64,000 nt of DNA from Paracoccaceae bacterium (GCA_027013095.1 JALUYI010000023.1:62001-126000), one strand, 5' to 3'; positions 36,091 to 45,451 are shown, counted from the first letter of the stretch. Notes: a model not told the origin generated them from the letters alone. Numbers and translations are program-made.

Positions 36091-36534
36091 TCACATATGC
36101 GCCATCACCAGCCGGACAAAATGGCGATCGCCGCCGTTTCCCAACAGGTCCGCGGCCTCGGCAAGAGGCATCCAGTGGGCGCTGTGGTGTACCTCGCAGA
36201 TCGCCCAGCGCAAACGCGTCGGGCGGCACAGGAAGATGTGGCAGATCTTGCGCGCCCAAAGGTCATAGTCCGGCATGTAGGTGTAGCGCTGAAAGGCGCC
36301 GATTCGCCGCTCGATCCGGATTCCCCAGCCGGTCTCCTCGCGCACTTCGCGGTGCAGGGCACGGACCGCAGTCTCGCCGGGGTCGATGCCCCCACCCGGA
36401 AGTTGGAATTCCGGCTTTGGCTGCGCCTGAAAGGTAATCAGAACCTCAGCACCCCGTCTGAGAATACCATAGGCACCGGCACGGGTGCGATAATTCACCC
36501 CGGCCTTGATGGGCTCGTCAAATCGTCTGTTCAT
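36091..36534 (-). CDS. NUDIX hydrolase
   Basis: A 147-residue enzyme with an intact NUDIX box (GGIDPGETAVRALHREVREETGW). The C-terminus holds a helical segment (PLAEAADLLGNGGDRHFVRLVMAHM). The substrate is not evident; the family hydrolyses nucleoside diphosphates linked to another group. The gene is convergent with ilvA and divergent from hslO. The basic N-terminus (MNRRFDEPIKAGVNYRTRAG) is short. Confidence 0.88.
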   Translation of the reverse strand: MNRRFDEPIKAGVNYRTRAGAYGILRRGAEVLITFQAQPKPEFQLPGGGIDPGETAVRALHREVREETGWGIRIERRIGAFQRYTYMPDYDLWARKICHIFLCRPTRLRWAICEVHHSAHWMPLAEAADLLGNGGDRHFVRLVMAHM

Positions 36535-36640
36535 ATCGCTGAAATCACCTGACTGGAATTGATCTGCATTAGGGGTTGAATTTGCTTGTCAGCGCGACTT
36601 TTCTATGGGATCGCCAACGGCGTCAAGGAAAGCCATCGAA

Positions 36641-37621
36641 ATGAACCTGCCAAACATGACATCATGGGATGACAAGGTCCTGCCGTTCCAGCTGGACCTC
36701 GCCGATATCCGGGGCCGAATTGCGCGCCTTGACGGCGTTCTTGAGGATATCCTGCAGCAGCACGACTATCCGGCGCCGGTTGAAAGCCTTGTTGCCGAGG
36801 CCGCCTTGCTGACTGCGCTGATCGGACAGACGATCGAGCTGCGCTGGAAATTGTCGATCCAGATCCGTGCAAACGGGCCGATCCGCCTGATCGCAACCGA
36901 CTATTTCAGCCCCGCCTCTCCGGGTGCGGCGGCCATGATCCGGGCCTACGCCAGCTTTGATGCCGAGGCCCTTGGCCAATCGACGGGTCCGGCCTTTGCC
37001 CAGATCGGCCACGGCATGTTTGCACTCATGATCGATCAGGGCGAAGGGCAGAAACCCTATCAGGGGATCACGCCGCTGGCGGGGGACTCGCTGGCGGCCT
37101 GCGCAGAAACATATTTCCGCCAGTCTGAACAACTGCCGACCCGCTTTCAGCTGGCCATGGGCCGTGCGCAGGTGCCCGGTGACCAGCCGCGATGGCGCGC
37201 GGGCGGAATCATGCTGCAACACATGCCAAAGGCGTCGCCCCTCCTTGGCGCTGGCGATGCCGCCCACTCGCCTCTGTCCAAAGGTCCAGAGGCCGACGAC
37301 GATGCCTGGCGCCGGGTGAACCTACATCTGGATACGGTGGACGAGATCGAACTGATCGGCCCGCATCTGGACCCACGCGACCTGTTGCGCCGTCTGTTCA
37401 ACGAGGACCGCCCGCGGATATTCGACAGCCAGCCAGTCAAATTCGGCTGCACCTGCAGCCCGGCAAAGGTGGAACAGGCCATGTCCATCTATTCCGCCAA
37501 GGATATTTCAAAGATGACCGATGCGCAGGGGATGGTCACCGCCGATTGCCAATTCTGCGGCGCGCATTATGAGTTCGACCCTCGGTCTCTGGGGTTCGAG
37601 GCAACGAAAAAGGTGGAATAA
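36641..37621 (+). CDS. hslO: Hsp33 redox-regulated chaperone
   Basis: A holdase chaperone that is activated by oxidation and unfolding. The 326-residue protein has the zinc-binding cysteine set in the C-terminal part (FGCTCSPAKVEQ and DCQFCGAHYEFD, a CxC ... CxxC arrangement). The N-terminal region carries the usual chaperone core. The start is the ATG at 36641 (MNLPNMTSWDDK), preceded by AAGGAAA. A longer frame from 36605 has no ribosome site. Three further plus-strand genes follow almost without gaps. Confidence 0.93.
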   Translation: MNLPNMTSWDDKVLPFQLDLADIRGRIARLDGVLEDILQQHDYPAPVESLVAEAALLTALIGQTIELRWKLSIQIRANGPIRLIATDYFSPASPGAAAMIRAYASFDAEALGQSTGPAFAQIGHGMFALMIDQGEGQKPYQGITPLAGDSLAACAETYFRQSEQLPTRFQLAMGRAQVPGDQPRWRAGGIMLQHMPKASPLLGAGDAAHSPLSKGPEADDDAWRRVNLHLDTVDEIELIGPHLDPRDLLRRLFNEDRPRIFDSQPVKFGCTCSPAKVEQAMSIYSAKDISKMTDAQGMVTADCQFCGAHYEFDPRSLGFEATKKVE

Positions 37622-37630
37622 GGGCGCATC

Positions 37631-38263
37631 TTGGGCGACACAGGGGCCATGAAAACCGGTCAGATCACGATTGAGAAGCTAGAGAACATGCTGCAACGCG
37701 ACGCCCGCGCGGCGTCCTCGGATTTCGACCTCAATCCCGAAATCATGCAATCCTGGCCGGTGTTCAAGGATCTGCGCCCGGCTGCTGTTCTGGTGCCCAT
37801 TGTGCAGACAGTAGCAGGGCTTGAAGTCATCCTGACCAAGCGGGCCTCGCATCTAAAGCACCACCCGGGGCAGATTTCCTTTCCCGGCGGCAAGTGCGAG
37901 CCAACCGATCGTGACGCCGCCGACACGGCCCTGCGCGAAGCCGAAGAGGAAATCGGCCTTGCCCGCGACACTGTCGAGGTGCTGGGCACCATGCCCTATC
38001 ACGAGACCGTCACCCATTTTCAGATCACGCCAATCATTGGCCGAATCCGCGCCCCCTTTTCGCCGTCGCCGCAGGCGGCGGAGGTGGCCGAGGTCTTCAA
38101 TGTTCCACTGGAGTTTTTGGCCTCGCCGGAAAATTACCGGATCGAGGGGCGGTATTGGGCCGGGAAAAAGCGCCTCTATTACGTTGTCCCCTTTGGGCCC
38201 TATTATATCTGGGGGGCAACGGCGCGGATCCTGCGGGCCATCGCCGAACGGTTGTCGGTCTGA
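37631..38263 (+). CDS. CoA pyrophosphatase-type NUDIX hydrolase
   Basis: A 210-residue NUDIX enzyme with the CoA-pyrophosphatase extension (LTKRASHLKHHPGQISFPGGK, the NuCoA motif) fused to the box (GKCEPTDRDAADTALREAEEEIGL). It hydrolyses CoA derivatives to phosphopantetheine and 3',5'-ADP in the family. The start I use is TTG at 37631 with AAGGG 6 nt upstream; an ATG at 37649 has only a short gap to GGGG. The stop overlaps the cca start by 1 nt (TGATG). It is in the hslO-cca run. Confidence 0.88.
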   Translation: MGDTGAMKTGQITIEKLENMLQRDARAASSDFDLNPEIMQSWPVFKDLRPAAVLVPIVQTVAGLEVILTKRASHLKHHPGQISFPGGKCEPTDRDAADTALREAEEEIGLARDTVEVLGTMPYHETVTHFQITPIIGRIRAPFSPSPQAAEVAEVFNVPLEFLASPENYRIEGRYWAGKKRLYYVVPFGPYYIWGATARILRAIAERLSV

Positions 38264-39411
38264 TGCGCGTGCAGGCGGACTGGTTGCAGGCACGTTCCAG
38301 CCGAGCGGTATTTTCGCTTTTGGGCGATGCGGGCTGGCAGGTTTATGCCGTTGGCGGGGCGGTGCGTAACACGCTGTTGGCGCTGCCGGTCAATGACGTC
38401 GATTTTGCCACCGACGCGCCACCCGAGACCGTGCTGGATCTGGCCAAACGGGCCGATATGACCGCGATCCCCACCGGGATCGATCATGGCACGGTCACCA
38501 TCGTAACCCACGGGCAGAGCCACGAGATCACCACATTCAGAAAAGACATCCGAACCGACGGGCGCCATGCCCACGTCGTCTTTGCCGCCAGCCTGACCGA
38601 GGATGCGCACCGGCGCGACTTTACCATGAATGCGCTCTATCTGGATCAAGACGGGCGGATATTCGACCCGCTGCACGGCATCGATGATCTCCACGCCCGG
38701 CGCCTGCGCTTTATCGACAATCCCGAGGCGCGCATCAAAGAGGACTATTTGCGGATCCTGCGCTTTTTCCGCTTTTATGCTCAGTTCGGCGACCCGTCCG
38801 GCGGGATCGATACCGAAGCCCTTGCCGCCGTGGCCCAGAACGCTGACGGGCTGGCACTGTTGTCAAAAGAACGGATCGGGGCGGAAATGCGAAAACTACT
38901 CGATGCCCCCAACCCGGCCCCGAGCATCGCCAGCATGACAGGTTCGGGTGTTTTGCATCGCGTTCTTCCCGGCGCTGATGGCTCCGGGCTTGCCCCGCTC
39001 GTGCATCTTGAAGAAACCGCTGACCTGCGTGGCGACTGGCGTGTGCGCCTTGCGCTCATGGGGGGTGAGGACTTGGCGGGCAACCTCAGGCTCAGCCGGG
39101 CCGAGGCGCGCAGGATCGACCAATTGCGGGGGCTGGTTGCGAGCCCTGCCTTGATTGCCGAGCTGGCCTATCGCCACGGCGAAGAAGTGGCCCTCGGGGT
39201 TGCGCTGCTAAGGGCGGCATACGCGGGCCAACCCCTTGAGCAAGAACTGAAACAGCGTATCAGTGCCGCGGCACAGCAAACATTCCCGGTGCGCGCCGCC
39301 GACCTTGCCGAGCTGCCGCCCGGCCCCAAGCTGGGGGCGCGCCTGCGCCAGATCGAACAACGCTGGATCGACTCAGGGTTTGCCCTCAACAAGGAGGAGC
39401 TGTTGCAGTGA
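38263..39411 (+). CDS. cca: CCA tRNA nucleotidyltransferase
   Basis: Adds the 3'-CCA end to tRNAs. The 382-residue class II enzyme has the nucleotidyltransferase core VGGAVRNTLLALPVNDVDFAT (Gly-rich loop plus the DxD metal site), the RRDFTMNALYLDQDGRIFDPL motif and YLRILRFFRFYAQFG of the binding helices. The start overlaps the previous stop (TGATG). The end overlaps the next gene (GTGA). The C-terminus is an all-helical tail domain. Confidence 0.93.
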   Translation: MRVQADWLQARSSRAVFSLLGDAGWQVYAVGGAVRNTLLALPVNDVDFATDAPPETVLDLAKRADMTAIPTGIDHGTVTIVTHGQSHEITTFRKDIRTDGRHAHVVFAASLTEDAHRRDFTMNALYLDQDGRIFDPLHGIDDLHARRLRFIDNPEARIKEDYLRILRFFRFYAQFGDPSGGIDTEALAAVAQNADGLALLSKERIGAEMRKLLDAPNPAPSIASMTGSGVLHRVLPGADGSGLAPLVHLEETADLRGDWRVRLALMGGEDLAGNLRLSRAEARRIDQLRGLVASPALIAELAYRHGEEVALGVALLRAAYAGQPLEQELKQRISAAAQQTFPVRAADLAELPPGPKLGARLRQIEQRWIDSGFALNKEELLQ

Positions 39412-40634
39412 CCCCGGTTCTAACCATTCACCGCCTTGGCCATCACGGCGACGGGATTGCCTCGGGTGGCGCATCAGAGGTTTACGTTCCCTTCACCCTG
39501 CCGGGCGAGCGCGTCAGCGGCAAAATAATGAAGGGCCGGATCGAGGCGGCCACGATTCTTTCGCCCTCAGATGCCCGGGTCCGCCCACCCTGTCCGCATT
39601 TCAAGGTCTGCGGGGGCTGCGCATTGCAGCACGCGTCGGACTCGTTTCTGTCGGAATGGAAGGCGGACATCGTTCGCCAGGCGCTGGCCGCCCATGCTCT
39701 GGAGGCCCCAAACATCGAGGTCCTGACCTCGCCGGCGCACTCGCGCCGCCGTGCAACACTGGCCGGGCGGCGATCCAAAAAGGGCGCTCTTGTGGGGTTT
39801 CACGCCCGAGCCAGCAACAATATTCTTGCGATCCCCGGATGCACCGTTTTACACCCCGATATTCTCGCCGCCCTGCCGGATCTGGAGGCCCTGACCCGCA
39901 TTGGCGCCTCGCGCAAGGCCGAAATCAGTCTGGCGGTCACGGTCTCGCGAGCCGGGCTGGATATCGCCGTCGATCATGCCAAGGAGGCCGACGGCCCGAT
40001 GCTGGCACAGCTGGCCGCACTTGCCGGGCAATCCGGGTTTGCCCGGCTGACATGGAATGGCGAGGTCGTGGCCACACTGGCGCCACCCCTGCAACGATTC
40101 GGGCGAGCGGATATCCTGCCCCCCGCGGCCGGGTTTTTGCAGGCAACCGAAGCGGGACAGTGCGCCCTGACCGAAGCGGTCCAGAGCGCCACCGCTCCGG
40201 CACGCCGCATTCTGGATCTCTTTGCCGGCTGTGGCACATTTACCCTGCCCTTGGCAGAAACGGCCGAGGTCGCGGCGTTCGAATCCGACGCCGGAGCGCT
40301 GGCCGCGCTGGACGCAGGCTGGCGCCGGATAAGCGGTCTGAAAGCGGTCACAACCGAGACCCGGGACCTGTTTCGCCGCCCGCTTCTGGAGGCTGAGTTG
40401 AACCGCCACGAGGCGGTTGTCATCGACCCCCCGCGCGCCGGAGCGAAGGCGCAAAGCGCGTTGCTGGCCCAAAGCACCGTAGCGCGCATCGCCTATGTCT
40501 CGTGCAATCCGCTCAGCTTTGCCCGTGATGCGGCACGGCTGGTTGCCGGGGGGTATCGGCTGGACTGGATCAGGGTCGTGGATCAGTTCCGCTGGTCGCC
40601 TCATGTCGAGCTGGTGGCCGCACTCTCGCGATAA
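39408..40634 (+). CDS. 23S rRNA (uracil-5)-methyltransferase, RlmD/RumA type
   Basis: A 408-residue class I RNA methyltransferase of the TrmA/RlmC/RlmD group. The N-terminus has a TRAM-like fold (GDGIASGGASEVYVPFTLPGERV). Four cysteines in CPHFKVCGGC and the downstream one bind an iron-sulfur cluster in this family. The SAM-binding motif is ILDLFAGCGTFTLPLA, and YVSCNPLSFARD holds the catalytic nucleophile. The start is GTG overlapping the cca stop (GTGA). The exact target position cannot be told from sequence. Its last 65 bases overlap the convergent membrane-protein gene. Confidence 0.9.
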   Translation: MTPVLTIHRLGHHGDGIASGGASEVYVPFTLPGERVSGKIMKGRIEAATILSPSDARVRPPCPHFKVCGGCALQHASDSFLSEWKADIVRQALAAHALEAPNIEVLTSPAHSRRRATLAGRRSKKGALVGFHARASNNILAIPGCTVLHPDILAALPDLEALTRIGASRKAEISLAVTVSRAGLDIAVDHAKEADGPMLAQLAALAGQSGFARLTWNGEVVATLAPPLQRFGRADILPPAAGFLQATEAGQCALTEAVQSATAPARRILDLFAGCGTFTLPLAETAEVAAFESDAGALAALDAGWRRISGLKAVTTETRDLFRRPLLEAELNRHEAVVIDPPRAGAKAQSALLAQSTVARIAYVSCNPLSFARDAARLVAGGYRLDWIRVVDQFRWSPHVELVAALSR

Positions 40635-41259
40635 GGCGTGCCAGCCCCCACCCTAGCAACATCAGAATGATCGCCGTGCCGATAGTCGTTGCATAGAAAA
40701 CCATCCGCGGGCCGGTCGCCATGTCGTTCAGGAACGGATAGGGTAGACCACTGGTCGCGCTGCCCTCAGGAAAACTGTTGAGAGGCCGCACCAAAAGCTC
40801 GATCCAGGCGATGTAGCCAAGAAAAATGATCAGCATGGTCACAAATGTCGCCCAAATTCGCTGGAAGGCTCCCAAAATAAAGAACGCATCAAACATCATC
40901 AGGGCCTGACTGCCCAGATGCAGATAATATTCCTGATACCACGGCGTGACGCTGTTCCCATTCACCAGCTTGGGGTCGGTGAAATAGAGCTTCCAATACA
41001 TGAAAACCACGATTGCGCCCAAGACTACGCTGGCCGAAACAAAGGCGTTGCAGGTTCGGGTGCTGTAGCCCAGAGAATAGCGTAGCATCAGCCCCGCGAC
41101 GATCAGGTTTGCTGTCAGCCCCCAGATCGTCAGATAGCGGAACTGCGCGCCAAAGTCGCTTTTTCCGGTGGTAAAAAATTCCAGTATGAAATAGCCCAGC
41201 GCCAGCAGGAATACGATCCAGCGATATGTGGTGACAGCCCCTGAAGTCTTTTGTGCCAT
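40570..41259 (-). CDS. FAR-17a/AIG1-like membrane protein (Pr6Pr family)
   Basis: A 229-residue protein with six hydrophobic helices. The pattern of conserved His and Asn residues, and the LPYPFLNDM and NGNSVTPWYQEYYLHLGSQ segments, resembles the FAR-17a/AIG1 and Pr6Pr-type family. In animals, related proteins (AIG1/ADTRP) hydrolyse fatty-acid esters of hydroxy fatty acids. The bacterial members are uncharacterised. AGGAGGGA lies upstream of the ATG. The 3' end overlaps the RNA methyltransferase gene by 65 bp. Confidence 0.55.
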   Translation of the reverse strand: MAQKTSGAVTTYRWIVFLLALGYFILEFFTTGKSDFGAQFRYLTIWGLTANLIVAGLMLRYSLGYSTRTCNAFVSASVVLGAIVVFMYWKLYFTDPKLVNGNSVTPWYQEYYLHLGSQALMMFDAFFILGAFQRIWATFVTMLIIFLGYIAWIELLVRPLNSFPEGSATSGLPYPFLNDMATGPRMVFYATTIGTAIILMLLGWGLARLIARVRPPARHEATSGTDPRP

Positions 41260-41315
41260 GTAATGTCCCTCCTGCCTGCATCAGTAGCCCCGCTCAGACC
41301 CTCATGCAACAAGTG

Positions 41316-43250
41316 TCAGGCGCGGCGGGTCCCGACCAGCGCAACCCCCAGAGTCGTCAGCACCTTTGCCTCGATCTGTTCCGCGGTCATCCCGGCAGCC
41401 TGATACATCCGGGCCGGGGTATCCTGAGTCAGAAAGCAATCTGGAAAGACCATCGCGCGGAATTTGAGCCCGTGGTCGAAAATTCCCTCCTCGGCCAGAA
41501 GCTGGGCAACGTGGCTGCCAAAACCGCCGATTGCTCCTTCTTCGATCGTGATCAGGGCCTCGTGATTACGGGCAAGATCCAGAATCAGATCGCGGTCGAG
41601 CGGCTTGGCAAAACGCGCATCGGCGATGGTCGGGCTGATCCCGCGCCCGCGAAGGGCCTCGGCCGCCTTCAGCACTTCACCAAGACGCGTGCCAAAGGAC
41701 AGGATGGCGACGCGACGGCCGGTTTCGATCAGACGCCCCTTGCCGATATCCAGAACCTCGCCGCGGGCAGGCATCTCGACCCCGACGCCTTCTCCGCGCG
41801 GATAGCGAAAGGCGCAGGGTCGATCATCAATGGCAACCGCCGTGGCCACCATATGTTTCAGCTCGGCCTCGTCAGCGGCGGCCATCACCACGAACCCCGG
41901 CAGGTTGGCCAGAAAAGAAATGTCAAAACTGCCTGCGTGGGTGGCCCCATCGGCACCGACCAGCCCGGCCCGGTCAATGGCAAAACGGACCGGCAGGCGC
42001 TGGATTGCAACGTCATGCACGACCTGATCATAGCCGCGCTGCAAAAAGGTCGAATAAATCGCGCAAAACGGCTTCATTCCCGCCGCAGCAAGCGCCGCCG
42101 AAAAGGTCACCCCATGTTGCTCGGCAATGCCAACGTCAAAACAACGCGCGGGGAATCGCTCGGCAAAAAGGTCGAGGCCAGTCCCCTCCGGCATGGCTGC
42201 GGTGACCGCCACGATCTTGTCGTCGCGCCCGGCCTCGTCAATTAGGCTGTCGGCAAAGACCCGGGTGTAACTGGGCGCGTTGCTCAGCGCCTTGTTTTGC
42301 TTACCCGAGATGATATTGAACTTGCCGACACCGTGATATTTGTCCCGCGCGGCTTCGGCGGGGGCATAGCCCTTGCCCTTTTGGGTCAGGACATGAATAA
42401 GCATCGGCCTGTCCGCCCGCGCCCGCACGGTGCGCAAAACCGCCAGCAACTGACCCATGTCATGCCCGTCAATGGGGCCGACATAGGAAAAACCCAGCTC
42501 TTCAAACAGGGTGCCGCCGACGGTCATCGTCTTGACCATCTCCTTGGCCCGCCGCGCGCCCTCTTGAAACGGTTCGGGGAGCAGGCTGATCGCGCCCTTT
42601 GCCGCCGCCTTGAATTCCTGAAACGGCGCGCCCGCATAAAGGCGCGACAGATAGGCCGACATCGCGCCGACAGGCGGGGCGATGGACATTTCATTGTCGT
42701 TGAGGATAACGAACATGCGCTTGCCCAGACTGCCCGCGTTGTTCATCGCCTCATAGGCCATCCCCGCAGACATGGCGCCATCACCGATCACGGCTATCGA
42801 ATCGCCCAGACCATGCGTCGGGGCGCCGCCGAGATCGCGCGCCACGGCAAAACCCAGCGCCGCCGAGATTGAGGTCGAGCTATGCGCCGCCCCAAAGGGA
42901 TCGAACGGGCTTTCGGAGCGGTTGGTGAACCCTGAAAGGCCCCCGCCCTGACGCAGCGTGCGGATCCGGTCGCGCCGGCCAGTCAGAATTTTATGTGGAT
43001 AACACTGGTGCCCAACATCCCAGATCAGACGGTCGCGCGGAGCGTCAAAGACCGCGTGCAGGGCAACCGTCAGTTCAACAACACCAAGGCCGGCACCAAG
43101 ATGTCCGCCCGTGACCGACACAGCCGAGATCGTCTCGGCCCGCAATTCATCGGCCAGCGCCGCCAGTTCAGCGTCGGAAAACTGCCTGAGGTCGGCGGGC
43201 GTGCCGACCCGGTCAAGCAGCGGGGTTATGGGTCTGGGTTGATCTGGCAC
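41316..43250 (-). CDS. dxs: 1-deoxy-D-xylulose-5-phosphate synthase
   Basis: The entry step of the MEP isoprenoid pathway: condenses pyruvate and glyceraldehyde-3-phosphate with TPP. The 644-residue protein has [16 protein letters not shown], the TPP-binding [32 protein letters not shown] (transketolase middle domain) and a C-terminal transketolase domain. The start is GTG at 43250 ([15 protein letters not shown]) with GGGGAAA about 8 nt upstream. It is followed by a membrane-protein gene and preceded by ispA, so the isoprenoid enzymes are coexpressed. Confidence 0.97.
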   Translation of the reverse strand: MPDQPRPITPLLDRVGTPADLRQFSDAELAALADELRAETISAVSVTGGHLGAGLGVVELTVALHAVFDAPRDRLIWDVGHQCYPHKILTGRRDRIRTLRQGGGLSGFTNRSESPFDPFGAAHSSTSISAALGFAVARDLGGAPTHGLGDSIAVIGDGAMSAGMAYEAMNNAGSLGKRMFVILNDNEMSIAPPVGAMSAYLSRLYAGAPFQEFKAAAKGAISLLPEPFQEGARRAKEMVKTMTVGGTLFEELGFSYVGPIDGHDMGQLLAVLRTVRARADRPMLIHVLTQKGKGYAPAEAARDKYHGVGKFNIISGKQNKALSNAPSYTRVFADSLIDEAGRDDKIVAVTAAMPEGTGLDLFAERFPARCFDVGIAEQHGVTFSAALAAAGMKPFCAIYSTFLQRGYDQVVHDVAIQRLPVRFAIDRAGLVGADGATHAGSFDISFLANLPGFVVMAAADEAELKHMVATAVAIDDRPCAFRYPRGEGVGVEMPARGEVLDIGKGRLIETGRRVAILSFGTRLGEVLKAAEALRGRGISPTIADARFAKPLDRDLILDLARNHEALITIEEGAIGGFGSHVAQLLAEEGIFDHGLKFRAMVFPDCFLTQDTPARMYQAAGMTAEQIEAKVLTTLGVALVGTRRA

Positions 43251-43264
43251 TGGCTTGTTTCCCC

Positions 43265-43318
43265 GTGATGGCGCAGCCCATCACATGTTTTGGTTGGTGA
43301 TGGCGCAGCCTATCACAT
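43265..43318 (-). repeat. tandem 32-bp-period duplication with palindromic units, ispA-dxs gap
   Basis: A 22-bp unit (GTGATGGCGCAGCCCATCAC and CAT, with one base different in the second copy) occurs twice, at 43265-43286 and 43297-43318. Each unit is itself an imperfect inverted repeat (GTGAT ... ATCAC). The period is 32 bp. The second copy contains the ispA stop codon, so this looks like a duplication of the 3' end of ispA and its hairpin. Confidence 0.85.
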
Positions 43319-44185
43319 CTCTCGCTCAATGATAAAGCGCGCCAACTGGCGCAGCGTGTCGCCCGTGCCGCCAAAGCTCTGTAGGTGGTCTGAGGCCTCT
43401 TCGACCAGTTCGGCCGCCTTTCGGCGCGCTCCGTCCAGCCCCAGAAGGGTGACGAATGTGGCCTTGCCCGCCGCCCGATCCTTGTTCAGGCGCTTGCCTG
43501 CCTTTTCGGGGTCGCCCGTCACATCCAGAATATCATCGGTGATCTGAAATGCCAGACCAATCGCCTCGGCATAGGCCCGCATGATGCCAGTGTTGGCGTT
43601 TCCCATCACCGGCCCCGCCTCGGCAGCCCAGGTAAACAGAGCGCCGGTCTTGTTGGCCTGAAGGTCGGTGATCTGCTGCAGGCTCAGGGCCTGAGGGGCC
43701 GTTTCCGCGGCAATATCCTGCATCTGTCCCAGAACCATTCCACGCGGCCCGGCAGCCTCGGCCAATGCCGTGATCAGGCGCAGGCGGATATTTGCATCCG
43801 CCGCCGTTCGCGTGCTGGCCAAAATCTGAAACCCCAGAGTTTGCAGCGCATCTCCGGCCAGAATCGCGGTTGCTTCGTCCCACTTCACATGTACGGTTGG
43901 CTTGCCGCGGCGCAAATCATCGTTATCCATGGCCGGCAAATCGTCATGGATCAGAGAATAGGCATGGATACATTCCACCGCCGCCGCCGCCCGGTCCGCA
44001 TGTTGCGGACGCACACCGTAAAGGCGCGCACCTTCCAGAACCAGAAAGGCCCGCAGGCGTTTGCCCCCCGAGAGCACCGCATAGCGCATCGCCTCGCTTA
44101 GCGTATCTTGCCCGAGGTCATCGAATATGCCGCCAAGACAGGTCTCAACCCGCTCGGCATCCGCTGCAAGCGCCGCCTCGAACAT
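43313..44185 (-). CDS. ispA: short-chain polyprenyl (farnesyl/geranylgeranyl) diphosphate synthase
   Basis: A 290-residue trans-prenyltransferase with the two aspartate motifs, DDLPAMDNDD and QITDDILDVTGD. These bind magnesium and the allylic diphosphate. GGKRLRAFLVLEG is the substrate-entry motif. Residues ahead of the first Asp motif (AAVECIHAYSLIHDD) fit a farnesyl-type chain-length pocket. It lies between xseB and dxs on the same strand; its ATG directly follows the xseB stop. The stop codon is inside a tandem repeat. Confidence 0.93.
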   Translation of the reverse strand: MFEAALAADAERVETCLGGIFDDLGQDTLSEAMRYAVLSGGKRLRAFLVLEGARLYGVRPQHADRAAAAVECIHAYSLIHDDLPAMDNDDLRRGKPTVHVKWDEATAILAGDALQTLGFQILASTRTAADANIRLRLITALAEAAGPRGMVLGQMQDIAAETAPQALSLQQITDLQANKTGALFTWAAEAGPVMGNANTGIMRAYAEAIGLAFQITDDILDVTGDPEKAGKRLNKDRAAGKATFVTLLGLDGARRKAAELVEEASDHLQSFGGTGDTLRQLARFIIEREM

Positions 44186-44428
44186 TCAGAGACCTTCAAG
44201 CGGTTTGGTGCCGCTCGGAGCGCCGTCCGCGCCAAGAGTGATCTGGGCAACTTTTTCCTCGGCTGATTTCAGCTTGGCCTCGCAATGTTTCTTCAATTCC
44301 TCTCCGCGTGCGTAGAGCGTGATTGAATCTTCCAACGCCACCGTGCTGCTCTCCAGTTGCCCGACAACGCTTTCCAGTTCCTGCATCGCCTCTTCGAACG
44401 ACATCTCTGCCACTGTTTTCGTGCTCAT
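44186..44428 (-). CDS. xseB: exodeoxyribonuclease VII small subunit
   Basis: An 80-residue helical subunit of the ExoVII single-strand DNase. It shows the family signature FEEAMQELESVVGQLESSTVALEDSITLYARGEELKKHCEAKL. The C-terminus is short. The start overlaps the histone-deacetylase-family gene (ATGA), and ispA begins directly after its stop. The order xseB-ispA-dxs is conserved in many Proteobacteria. Confidence 0.95.
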   Translation of the reverse strand: MSTKTVAEMSFEEAMQELESVVGQLESSTVALEDSITLYARGEELKKHCEAKLKSAEEKVAQITLGADGAPSGTKPLEGL

Positions 44429-45360
44429 CCACCGCGCTCCATCAAAACATTCACATGCGCCGCTACCGAGGACGCGAGCGCCTCCAAATCATATCCGCCT
44501 TCCAAAGTCGAGACCACCCGTCCGTTTGCAAATTCATCCGCCACATCGCAAATCTGGTTGGTGATCCAGATATAATCCGCCTCAAGCAGGCCGAGCTGGG
44601 CCAGAGGATCGCTGCGATGGGCGTCAAAACCGGCCGATATCAGGATCAGCTCGGGACGATGGGCGCGCAGAGCGGGCAGAATATTTTGCAGAACCTCGCG
44701 CCGAAAGACCGCGCCTCCGCTACCCGGCTCCAGCGGTACGTTGACAATGTTGCCATGCCCACCGGTCTCCGTCGCATGGCCGGAACCGGGGTAAAGCGGC
44801 ATCTGGTGGGTTGAGGCAAAGAAAATCCGCGGATCGTCCCAGACCAGGTTTTGCGTGCCATTGCCGTGATGGACGTCAAAATCGACGATCGCGACCCGCG
44901 TCAAACCGTGCCTCTCCAGCGCATGTTTGGCGGCAATCGAGACATTGCCAAAGATGCAGAACCCCATCGGTTTTTCGGCCTCGGCGTGATGCCCCGGCGG
45001 ACGGATTGCACAAAAGGCATTCCGTACGGCCCCTCCCAACACCTGATCAACCCCGCGCAAGGTGGCTCCGATAGCACGATAGGCGGCCTCGAGCGTGCCG
45101 GTGGACATATGCGTATCGGGATCAAGCGCGTGATAACCCTCATGCGGGGCGGCCGCCTTTATTCGCTCAACATAAGTCTTGGGATGGGCCAGCAGGACAT
45201 CTGCATCTTGGGCAAGCGGGGCCTCTTCGCGCAGAAGGTCCGCAAAGCTGTTCTCCGAAAGCGCATCATTGATAACGCGCAGCCGATCCACCCGTTCGGG
45301 ATGGGACGGCGGGTTGGTGTGTAAAAGGCAGGCCGGGTGGGTCAGAAGCAAGGTTGTCAT
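44425..45360 (-). CDS. histone deacetylase-family hydrolase
   Basis: A 311-residue zinc hydrolase of the HDAC/acetoin-utilisation group. RPPGHHAE and DFDVHHGNGTQ supply the active-site His pair and metal ligands, and GFDAHRSDPLAQL, TLEGGYDLEAL the remaining parts. In bacteria these enzymes deacetylate acetylpolyamines or proteins. The substrate is unknown. It precedes xseB with a 4-nt overlap and is probably coexpressed with ispA and dxs. Confidence 0.9.
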   Translation of the reverse strand: MTTLLLTHPACLLHTNPPSHPERVDRLRVINDALSENSFADLLREEAPLAQDADVLLAHPKTYVERIKAAAPHEGYHALDPDTHMSTGTLEAAYRAIGATLRGVDQVLGGAVRNAFCAIRPPGHHAEAEKPMGFCIFGNVSIAAKHALERHGLTRVAIVDFDVHHGNGTQNLVWDDPRIFFASTHQMPLYPGSGHATETGGHGNIVNVPLEPGSGGAVFRREVLQNILPALRAHRPELILISAGFDAHRSDPLAQLGLLEADYIWITNQICDVADEFANGRVVSTLEGGYDLEALASSVAAHVNVLMERGG

Positions 45361-45387
45361 GCGCCCAAGCTATCCCGGTCGCCGGGT

Positions 45388-45449
45388 CGGGGCAAGCGCC
45401 CCGCACCGGTCGCGGCTGTGAGTGCTCACTACCCGGATCGCGAGTGATC
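45388..45449. other. cluster of hairpins downstream of the DEAD-box helicase gene
   Basis: Three small inverted repeats sit in this 91-bp gap: CGGGGC/GCCCCG (45388-45403), GTGAG/CTCAC (around 45417-45428) and GGATC/GATCC (45434-45449). None has a U-tract. They may end or protect the helicase mRNA, or be chance GC-rich pairs. Confidence 0.3.
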
Positions 45450-45451
45450 CT

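Noticed and set aside
39263-40396. 377-codon plus-strand frame overlapping cca and the RNA methyltransferase gene
   Set aside because: It is in a different frame over two motif-bearing genes and is extremely Arg/Gly/Pro-rich.
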